From assembly GCA_022614695.1 (NCBI GenBank), contig JAKEIC010000362.1, positions 1-33,182 on the forward strand: a DNA stretch of 33,182 bases. The letters are read 5' to 3'. The notes under the pieces were generated by a model. The model was not told the DNA's origin. It made no database searches and worked only from the letters and a program-made list of their open reading frames with translations. The stretch is from Planctomycetales bacterium (GTDB lineage Bacteria; Planctomycetota; JAKEIC01). Within the stretch, counting starts at the first letter, position 1. Each line of letters begins with the position of its first letter. Of this stretch, positions 1 to 5,878 are shown in pieces. Both the position numbers and the translations under genes were made by a program.

Positions 1-1088
1 CCCAGTTCGAGGTCCCAGTCGCGGCGCGAAGTATCGAGGGCGAGGGCTCTCCGCAGGAGGACCGCCGCCTGCCGCGGGTCCATCTGCCTGAGCGCCCTCG
101 CGCGGGCGGAGAGGCCTTCGGCATCCGAAGAGGTGGCCGGCGCGGCTGCCGGCGGCGAGTGGGTCGCTCCCGGACGCGCGAGGAGCCCGCCCCACACCGC
201 GGCGGCCACGGCGAGGGCCGCAGCGCCGAGCTTCCAGCGCCAGGCTCCCGGCAGTCGCGCCCGCAGCCTCTCGCCGCGCAGGATCCTGTCCAGATCATCG
301 CGAAGCTCGCCGGCAACGGCGTAGCGCCGGCGCGCGTCCTTGGCGAGAGAGACCCGGACCACCGTGTCGAGCCCCCGGGGCACGTCCCCCAGGAGCCGAC
401 CGACTCGGGACGGCTCCGTGAGGAGCACATTCCCCACGACCGCGGCGTCCGTTTCGCCCTCGAAGGCCGGCCGTCCCGTGAGCATCTCGTGAAGGACGCA
501 GCCGAGGCTCCAGACGTCCGTCGCGGGCGCGAGCGACGAGACCTCCCCGCGGGCCTGCTCGGGTGACATGTAGGCCGGGGTCCCGAGGGCCTGCCCGGTC
601 CTGGTCAGCCTCGAGCCGTGCGTCGCGAGCTTCGCCAGCCCGAAGTCCACGACGCGGGGGCGTCCCGCGCGATCGAGGAGGATGTTCGATGGCTTCAGGT
701 CCCGGTGGAGGATGCCTCGGGAGTGAGCATGGGCGACCGCGTCGGCGACGCCCCGGGCGATCTCGACGGCCTCGCGCCAGGGAAGCGGCTCGCGCGTGAC
801 CCGAGCCGAGAGGGACTCCCCCTCGATCAGCTCCATCGCCACCCACACCGGCTCGGAGCCGTCAGGCGACGCGTCGAGAACGTGCACGATGCCCGGATGG
901 TCCAGCGCCCGCGCCGCCTCGATCTCGCGGCGGAAACGGCCGAGATCCTCGGCGCTCACGCCGCCGTCGCCGGAGCGCAGGACCTTCAGCGCGACCTCAC
1001 GACCCGTCTCGAGGTTGCGGGCTCGGTGGACGGTGGCGAATCCGCCGCGGCCCAACTCCGAGAGGGTCTCGTATGCGCCGCACCGCAC
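1..1088 (-). CDS. Ser/Thr protein kinase (Hanks type), C-terminus cut by window edge
   Basis: Reading leftward from a GTG at 1088, the frame stays open to the window edge (about 362 codons). It encodes a PknB-like kinase. Visible parts are the Gly loop LGRGGFATVHRA (about residues 12-23), the ATP-binding Lys in EVALKVL (K35), the catalytic loop HRDLKPSN (D130), the DFG-type VVDFG (D148) and GTPAYMSPEQ. After the kinase domain there is one hydrophobic segment near residue 285 (KLGAAALAVAAAVWGGLLA) and the beginning of an outer region. So the kinase is cytoplasmic with an extracytoplasmic tail that continues outside the window. The GTG lies 4 nt after the stop of the small upstream gene (1093-1332), which points to translational coupling. 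The substrate is unknown. Kinase identity is secure; the exact start is less so because no ATG is available. Confidence 0.9.
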   Translation of the reverse strand, partial: MRCGAYETLSELGRGGFATVHRARNLETGREVALKVLRSGDGGVSAEDLGRFRREIEAARALDHPGIVHVLDASPDGSEPVWVAMELIEGESLSARVTREPLPWREAVEIARGVADAVAHAHSRGILHRDLKPSNILLDRAGRPRVVDFGLAKLATHGSRLTRTGQALGTPAYMSPEQARGEVSSLAPATDVWSLGCVLHEMLTGRPAFEGETDAAVVGNVLLTEPSRVGRLLGDVPRGLDTVVRVSLAKDARRRYAVAGELRDDLDRILRGERLRARLPGAWRWKLGAAALAVAAAVWGGLLARPGATHSPPAAAPATSSDAEGLSARARALRQMDPRQAAVLLRRALALDTSRRDWDLEL

Positions 1089-1092
1089 CCTG

Positions 1093-1332
1093 TCAGCTTT
1101 GCTCGTCTTCGAGCACGTCGTAGTGCTCGCGGACCCATCCCTCCGCCGCGGCGAACGCGTCCTCCTCGCTCTCACCCACGAAAGAGGGCTCGGTCCGGCT
1201 GCGCGCGCCGATCGGCTGGGCCGCCCGCAGGGCCGGGTCGAAGAGGAGGCGGACGATGAAGGTCCGGCCCCGCGGATGCGGTTGGCAGACGAGCCGCAAT
1301 TCCCCCGCGACGGGAGGGTACGGGTTCTGCAT
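1093..1332 (-). CDS. Small hypothetical protein coupled to the kinase
   Basis: This frame encodes 79 residues from the ATG at 1332, or 88 from an in-frame GTG at 1359. It begins MQNPYPPVAGELRL and ends in an acidic stretch (DVLEDEQS). There is no signal peptide, transmembrane segment or recognised domain. The phrase ESEEDAFAAAEGWVREHYD looks like a short amphipathic helix. The gene sits between the SUMF1-like lipoprotein and the kinase, all in the same direction, and its TGA is 4 nt before the kinase GTG. That spacing is the main reason to believe it is real. It could be a regulatory partner of the kinase, but nothing in the sequence shows this. Confidence 0.6.
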   Translation of the reverse strand: MQNPYPPVAGELRLVCQPHPRGRTFIVRLLFDPALRAAQPIGARSRTEPSFVGESEEDAFAAAEGWVREHYDVLEDEQS

Positions 1333-1472
1333 TCGAACGCGGAGCCGACGCTCAGCCACCGCCAGGCAGGCTAGCGCAGGCCCCGGTGGGCAGGCAATGC
1401 CTTGACTCGCCGACGAGACGGCGGGCGGCGGCTCTCTCGCCGCCTCCGGGGCGGTGTCCACCGACTGGCTTC

Positions 1473-2384
1473 CTATCCCGCAGGCCGCACCGCCGCGACG
1501 CGGAAGCCGATGAGGTCCGACCGGCGCTCGGGCTCGAAGCGGAGGCGGAAGGCCGACCGGCAGGGCCAGCCCTCGTCGGCCCAGCAGCCTCCCCGGCGCA
1601 CGCGGGAGAGGCTGCCGGTCCGGTTCCGGAGCGCGGTGGCGTCGGCCGCGTGCAGGTCCGGGTCCGCTCCGCCGGGGAGGCTCACGTGGTGCCAGTCGCG
1701 GCACCACTCGAAGACGTTCCCGTGCATGTCGTGGAGGCCCCACGAGTTCGCGGCGTAGCTCCCGACCCGCGCGCATCGCCCGAGGGACGGTCCGCCCTCG
1801 TCGGTCCGGTAGGGCGCTCCCTGGAAGTTCGCCTGGCGGCGGCTGAGAGAGTCGCCGAAGGCCGTGGCCGTCGTCGTGCCGGCGCGACAGGCGTACTCCC
1901 ACTGCGCCTCCGTCGGGAGCCGGAACTCCCAGCGGTCCGGGAACTCCCCCGCCTGCCGGGCGATCTCCGTGAGCCTGCGGCAGAACCCCTCCGCCTCGGC
2001 GAAGTTCACCGCGTAGACCGGGAAGTCGTCCCCGGCGCCCGCCGTGAGGGGTCCCGGCAGCGCGCCGACGACGCGCCGCCACTGCCCCTGGGTCGCCTCG
2101 GTGCGCCCGGTCCAGAAGCCCCGCGTGAGGGCGACCTCCACCGGGTCCTCCCCCGGACGCCGCTCCGCCTCGTCCGGCGGGCTCCCCATCCGGAACCGTC
2201 CGGCCGGACACCAGCGGAGCTCCACGCCCGCGACCGTGCGGCCCTCGCCGGCCTCCGAGCCGCCGAAGGGGTCCGGCGGCTCCGGGGGACCCGGGAGACT
2301 CGCAGGCGGCGCCACCGGGGCCCCGTCCCCGCGGCACCCGACCAGGGCGGCGACGGCGAGGAGGAGGCCGCCCATCCTCGTCAT
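1473..2384 (-). CDS. SUMF1/FGE-like domain lipoprotein
   Basis: This 303-residue protein has a lipoprotein signal peptide (MTRMGGLLLAVAALVGCRG, lipobox LVGC) followed by a complete formylglycine-generating-enzyme-like fold. Hallmarks are RFRMGSPPDEAERRPGEDP, FRLPTEAQWEYACRAGTTT, MHGNVFEWCRDWH, RVRRGGCW and IGFRVAAVRP. Genuine FGE needs two closely spaced cysteines near the C-terminal GGS(Y/W) motif. Here the stretch reads GGCWADEGWPCRS, so the cysteines are not in the usual positions, and sulfatase activation should not be assumed. Many bacterial SUMF1-like proteins act as binding or structural modules. Its ATG overlaps the UbiA stop (ATGA), and the kinase follows downstream, so it may belong to an envelope sensing or secretion operon. 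Confidence 0.88.
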   Translation of the reverse strand: MTRMGGLLLAVAALVGCRGDGAPVAPPASLPGPPEPPDPFGGSEAGEGRTVAGVELRWCPAGRFRMGSPPDEAERRPGEDPVEVALTRGFWTGRTEATQGQWRRVVGALPGPLTAGAGDDFPVYAVNFAEAEGFCRRLTEIARQAGEFPDRWEFRLPTEAQWEYACRAGTTTATAFGDSLSRRQANFQGAPYRTDEGGPSLGRCARVGSYAANSWGLHDMHGNVFEWCRDWHHVSLPGGADPDLHAADATALRNRTGSLSRVRRGGCWADEGWPCRSAFRLRFEPERRSDLIGFRVAAVRPAG

Positions 2385-3256
2385 GTCGCGATCCTCCTCG
2401 CGAGCAGCCGCGCGGGGGGGACGAGGGCGAGGATCGCGCCGCCGAGCACCCACTGCCCTGCCCCGAGCGCGATCGCGCAGTCGAAGAGAGGGACCCCGAG
2501 CACGGCGGCCCGGACGAAGCCCCCGACCGCGTCGGGAGTCCCTTCGCGGACGGCGCGGAGCCCCGGGCGGGCGAGGAGGGCGACGAGCGTGAGGGCGGGG
2601 AGCGCGGCCGCGATCGGCGCCCGCGGGATCAGTCCCGGGACCGCGAGCGCCGCGACGGCGGGGATCGCGACGAAGGCCGCGAGCGACGCGGGCGACCCGC
2701 GGATCTCCTCCCGCGTGCTCGCGAGGGTCACCCCGAGCGCGTAGAGCGCGAGGAGCCCGGGCCCGAAGAGCCAGGTCTCCTCGGTGGGGAAGCTCCCCGC
2801 GGTCATGACGGTCCCGAGCGCCAGGTTCCCCCCGCGGGCGGCGGCGAGGGCGAAGGCCCCCGGGACCGGGCGGACCTTGAGGACGAGGTCGTAGAGGACG
2901 ACGGCCGTCGCGACGGCGGCCCCGACCGCGGCCGCCGTCCCCCCGCGCGCCATGGCGCCGAGCAACCCCAAGGCGAGGAGCGCCGCCCCGAGGCCGTAGG
3001 CGGCGGCCGGCGAGACGGCTCCGGAGGGGATCGGCCGCTCCGGGTGGGCGATGCGGTCGTGCTCCCGGTCGGCCCAGTCGTTGAGGGCGCACCCCCCCCC
3101 GTAGAAGCACACCGACGCGAGCGCCGCCGCGGCCACTCCGGTGAGCGAGGCGTCGTTCGCGTACGACCATGCGAGGGCGGCGCCGGCGAGCGCGTCGGCG
3201 ACCGCCGTCAGGCAGTTGGGCGCGCGGACGAGGCGCAAGTAGGGGAGCGGATCCAT
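2381..3256 (-). CDS. UbiA-family prenyltransferase (EboC-like?)
   Basis: This 291-residue polytopic membrane protein belongs to the UbiA superfamily. The first aspartate motif is clear in NDWADREHDRIAHPERPIPSG (about residues 59-79). The rest is a string of Ala/Leu/Gly-rich helices, about eight or nine. Family members transfer polyprenyl or similar chains onto aromatic or other acceptors. The second Asp-rich motif is weak (only LYDLVLKVRPVPG is visible), as in the EboC-like branch that transports or modifies unidentified metabolites. It starts 17 nt after the TolC-like gene ends, and its stop overlaps the SUMF1-like lipoprotein start. No menaquinone or ubiquinone genes are nearby, so a quinone role is not supported by context. 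Confidence 0.85.
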   Translation of the reverse strand: MDPLPYLRLVRAPNCLTAVADALAGAALAWSYANDASLTGVAAAALASVCFYGGGCALNDWADREHDRIAHPERPIPSGAVSPAAAYGLGAALLALGLLGAMARGGTAAAVGAAVATAVVLYDLVLKVRPVPGAFALAAARGGNLALGTVMTAGSFPTEETWLFGPGLLALYALGVTLASTREEIRGSPASLAAFVAIPAVAALAVPGLIPRAPIAAALPALTLVALLARPGLRAVREGTPDAVGGFVRAAVLGVPLFDCAIALGAGQWVLGGAILALVPPARLLARRIAT

Positions 3257-3273
3257 AACCGCGCCGTGTCGGA

Positions 3274-4776
3274 CTACCTCCCCAGGTCATCCAGTATCGT
3301 CCCCTCGGCCTTGCGGAGCCTCGCGGCCGCGAGGCGGCCCTCGACCTTGGCCCGCGCCTCGCGGATGCGCGCCGCGGAGAGCTCCTCGCGGTGCTGCGAG
3401 ACGAGGAAGGGCGTCGAGAGCCCCTGCGCGAGCCGGTCGTGCTCGGCCTCGAGTTTCCGCTCGGAGAGATCCCGCGCGACGGCCGCCGTGGCGGCCCGCT
3501 CGCGCGCCGTGTCGAGCGAGCGCGCCGCCTCCCGCACCTCGAGCACGGCCGCGGTCTCGAGGTCCCGGAGCAGGAGCCGCGCCCGCCTCTCGTCGGCCCC
3601 GGCCCGCTCCGCGCGGCTCCCGCCCAGGCGGTTCCCGATCGGGACCTGGACCTCGACCCCGACCGACCAACCGAGAGTCTCGCCCGAGGCGAGGTCGGAG
3701 CGGGACTCGCCGTAGGTCCGTCCGAGGCCGTCCGACGCGACCGAGCCGACCAGGTCGAGCCGGGGAAGCGACGCGCGGTCCGCCATGCGGACCTGCAGGG
3801 CCGCCGCCTCGGCTTCGGTGCGGGCGGCCCGGAGATCGGGGCGCCGGCGGAGCGCCGTCCGGACGCTCCCGGCAACGTCCACCGGCGCGCCGGGAAGGGT
3901 CGGGGCGTCGCTCGGCTCGAGGCGCCGCTCGTAGGCCTCGACGTCGTCCGCGCGGGCCGGCGGGGCCACCAGCCGCAGGAGCCTCTCCTCGGCCGTCCGG
4001 GCCGTGGCCACCGAGGCGAGCAGCGCCTCGCGCTGTGCCGCCGCCCCGGCCTCGGCCTGGAGGACGTCGGTCGGGGCGAGGCGCCCCGCGTCGCGGAGCG
4101 CTCCCGAGAGCTTCACCTCCTCCTCCGCGAGCCCGAGCGCTCCCCGCCGCACATCCACCTCGGCGCGCGCGAGCACGAGCGTCCAGTAGGCCTCCTCCGC
4201 CCGCAGCGCCGTCGCCGCGCGCGCCTCGCGGAGGCGATGGTCCGCGGACCCCGCGCCGAGGGCGGCCGCCTCGAGCCGCGCCCCGTGGGCGTCGTCGCCG
4301 AAGTCCCGCAGGAGCGGCTGGCGCATCTCGAGGACGGCGCGGGTCCGGAGCCGCGGGTTCACCGAGGCGAACGTGGAGTTGTCGTCCGTCCGGGTGTTCT
4401 CGAGGCGGAGGCCCACCGAGGTCCCCGTCGGGAGGAGCGTCTGGACGCCGGCCGTGGCCTCGAGCCGGTCGGTCTCGACGACGTCCGCCCCGGCGAGCGC
4501 CGTCTCGGACTCGACCCGGGAGGACCCCGCCCGCACCAGCCCGGTGAGCACCGGGTCGTAGGGCGCCCCCGCCTCCCGCGCCAGCGCGTGCGCCGAGTCG
4601 CGGCCCGCGACCTCCGCGGCGAGCCGGACGTCGTTGCGGAGCGCCCGCCGGACCGCCTCGGCCGCCGAGAGCCGGATCGGCTCGGGACCCTCCGCGCGGG
4701 GCGCGGGCCGCCCGTCCTGGGCGCGGGCGGCGGCCGAGAACGCGAGAACGGAGACGAGAGCGACGGCGATGCGCAT
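3274..4776 (-). CDS. TolC-family outer membrane channel protein
   Basis: This 500-residue protein has a Sec signal peptide (MRIAVALVSVLAFSAAARAQ). Its body is typical of TolC/outer-membrane efflux proteins: two copies of long Ala/Leu/Arg/Glu-rich helices separated by beta-barrel segments. Examples are LSAAEAVRRALRNDVRLAAE near the N-terminus, EMRQPLLRDFG, and in the second half GWSVGVEVQVPIGNRLGG. Such proteins trimerise to form an outer-membrane and periplasmic tunnel for efflux or type I secretion. No inner-membrane pump or adaptor lies in this window. The start is supported by AGGAGG six nt upstream of the ATG. It is the first gene of the TolC-UbiA-SUMF1-small protein-kinase run. Confidence 0.9.
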   Translation of the reverse strand: MRIAVALVSVLAFSAAARAQDGRPAPRAEGPEPIRLSAAEAVRRALRNDVRLAAEVAGRDSAHALAREAGAPYDPVLTGLVRAGSSRVESETALAGADVVETDRLEATAGVQTLLPTGTSVGLRLENTRTDDNSTFASVNPRLRTRAVLEMRQPLLRDFGDDAHGARLEAAALGAGSADHRLREARAATALRAEEAYWTLVLARAEVDVRRGALGLAEEEVKLSGALRDAGRLAPTDVLQAEAGAAAQREALLASVATARTAEERLLRLVAPPARADDVEAYERRLEPSDAPTLPGAPVDVAGSVRTALRRRPDLRAARTEAEAAALQVRMADRASLPRLDLVGSVASDGLGRTYGESRSDLASGETLGWSVGVEVQVPIGNRLGGSRAERAGADERRARLLLRDLETAAVLEVREAARSLDTARERAATAAVARDLSERKLEAEHDRLAQGLSTPFLVSQHREELSAARIREARAKVEGRLAAARLRKAEGTILDDLGR

Positions 4777-4790
4777 GGATGCCTCCTCCT

Positions 4791-4818
4791 GTGGACCGTG
4801 GACCGTGGACCGTGGACT
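4791..4818. repeat. Four tandem 7-bp units (GTGGACC)
   Basis: Four head-to-tail copies of GTGGACC occur, the last ending in T, between the divergent TolC-like gene and the barrel gene. On the minus strand the array begins AGAGTCC and continues GGTCCAC at a 7-bp period. A related array with the same beginning lies at 28004-28038. It sits just upstream of the TolC Shine-Dalgarno, so it lies in the 5' leader if transcription begins beyond it. Confidence 0.85.
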
Positions 4819-4827
4819 CTACCGCGC

Positions 4828-4857
4828 TTGACCCGGAGAGGCGACGGTCGGTAGCGT
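4828..4857 (+). promoter_or_regulatory. Probable sigma70-type promoter for 4868-5740
   Basis: TTGACC (4828-4833) and TAGCGT (4852-4857) are 18 bp apart. A start site about 7 nt downstream would lie near 4864, only a few bases before the GTG at 4868, giving an almost leaderless transcript. No Shine-Dalgarno is visible before that GTG, consistent with this. Prediction from sequence only. Confidence 0.45.
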
Positions 4858-4867
4858 CCCCGCCTCC

Positions 4868-5740
4868 GTGCGGATCCCGACCCGCCCGATCGCACGACTC
4901 CTCCTCGCGGCCGCCTTGGCCCTCGCGGCCGGCCGGCCGGCCGTCGCCGACGAGCGCGGAGAGCCCGACGCGGTACCTCCTTCCCCGTCCGGCCCCCCGT
5001 GGATCGCGGCCGAGGCCTCCCTCGGGCTCGGATGGGTCTCGGGGAGCCTCCGGCGCGACCGGGCCGGCGTGGACGGGACGGACGTCTCGTTCCGGCGCCA
5101 CCTGGACCTGGACTCCCCCGAGGTCATTCCGACCGGAGCGCTCCTCGCCTTCCCCGGCCGGGGGTGGAGCCTGCGCGCCTCGCTCGCGTCGGCCGAGTTC
5201 GAGGGGCGCCGGGTGCAGGAAGGCCCCTCCCTGTTCTCGCCGCTCCCCGAGACGCTCATGCTCGACGGCGTCGTCTTCCAGGGGCAGGAGTTGCGGAGCC
5301 GGCTCCGGGTGCTGGTCGCGGACGTCTCGTTCGACGCCCCCGCCTGGTCGCGACGCGACGCGACGCTCGCGGCGGGAGCCGGAGCCCTCTTCGCCTCGAC
5401 CGAGCTGCGCGTCGAGGGGTCATCCGGGGCGCGGGCTCTCGAGACGACCGAGACCGCGTGCCCGTTCGCCCTCGCCCGCCTCGCCGCCGAGATCGCCCGG
5501 GGGACGCGGATCCGGGTGGAGGGGCGGGGCGGGGTGCTCCGCCTGGAGGACGGCGGCGGCCGGGAGACGAGCGCCCTGCTTGCCGCCGCCGTCGAGCTGG
5601 GACTCTCCGTGCGCCACGTCGAGGCCCGGCTCCGGCTCGAGTACCTGTGGGTCACCTCCGACCGCCGCCGCGGCCGGGACGACGAGGTGCTGTCCCTGGC
5701 GCTCTCGGGACCGGCGGTATGGCTCGGCGTTCGCTTCTAG
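4868..5740 (+). CDS. Secreted, probable outer-membrane beta-barrel protein
   Basis: This 290-residue protein starts at a GTG and has a clear signal peptide (RLLLAAALALAAGRPAVA, cleavage about residue 27). The mature part has alternating hydrophobic and polar strands typical of a small barrel, for example WIAAEASLGLGWVSGSLRR, WSLRASLASAEFEGRRV, and a final strand LALSGPAVWLGVRF ending in Phe, as is common for outer-membrane proteins. I recognise no specific family. It is divergent from the TolC-like gene and is followed by the repeat lipoprotein on the same strand after 134 bp. Confidence 0.75.
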   Translation: MRIPTRPIARLLLAAALALAAGRPAVADERGEPDAVPPSPSGPPWIAAEASLGLGWVSGSLRRDRAGVDGTDVSFRRHLDLDSPEVIPTGALLAFPGRGWSLRASLASAEFEGRRVQEGPSLFSPLPETLMLDGVVFQGQELRSRLRVLVADVSFDAPAWSRRDATLAAGAGALFASTELRVEGSSGARALETTETACPFALARLAAEIARGTRIRVEGRGGVLRLEDGGGRETSALLAAAVELGLSVRHVEARLRLEYLWVTSDRRRGRDDEVLSLALSGPAVWLGVRF

Positions 5741-5747
5741 GGCACTC

Positions 5748-5765
5748 CCGGGGAGGGATCCCCGG
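5748..5765. terminator. Short hairpin after the barrel gene
   Basis: A perfect 7-bp inverted repeat, CCGGGGA and TCCCCGG around a GGGA loop, starts 8 nt after the stop codon at 5740. It has no T-run, so it may be a weak or factor-assisted terminator, or simply a structured spacer. Confidence 0.3.
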
Positions 5766-5776
5766 AGGTCCGAGCC

Positions 5777-5878
5777 ATGGCGCGCGAGAGAGGGAGTTGG
5801 GAGGCCGGCCGTGTCCACTCGCCTGGACAGGACCTCACCGCGGACCTAGCATCCCCCCCCCGGAGGTCCGACCTATGA
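5777..5878 (+). CDS. Possible 33-aa upstream ORF coupled to the lipoprotein
   Basis: The ATG at 5777 is preceded by GGAGGTCCGAGCC. The frame runs 33 codons (MARERGSWEAGRVHS...) and stops at a TGA that overlaps the ATG of the next gene (ATGA, 5875-5878). The 11-mer CGGAGGTCCGA before this ATG recurs before the lipoprotein ATG (5861-5871). The peptide has no hydrophobic segment or domain. Either it is a short leader peptide that couples translation, or the duplicated ribosome-binding site is accidental. Confidence 0.3.
   Translation: MARERGSWEAGRVHSPGQDLTADLASPPRRSDL

Noticed and set aside
1473-2384. True sulfatase-activating enzyme (FGE) call
   Set aside because: The cysteine arrangement of the active site is not reproduced and no sulfatase is present in the window.
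2385-3875. Upstream extension of the SUMF1 lipoprotein frame through UbiA and TolC
   Set aside because: It reads Arg/Pro/Ser-rich nonsense. The lipoprotein signal at 2384 is a clear start.
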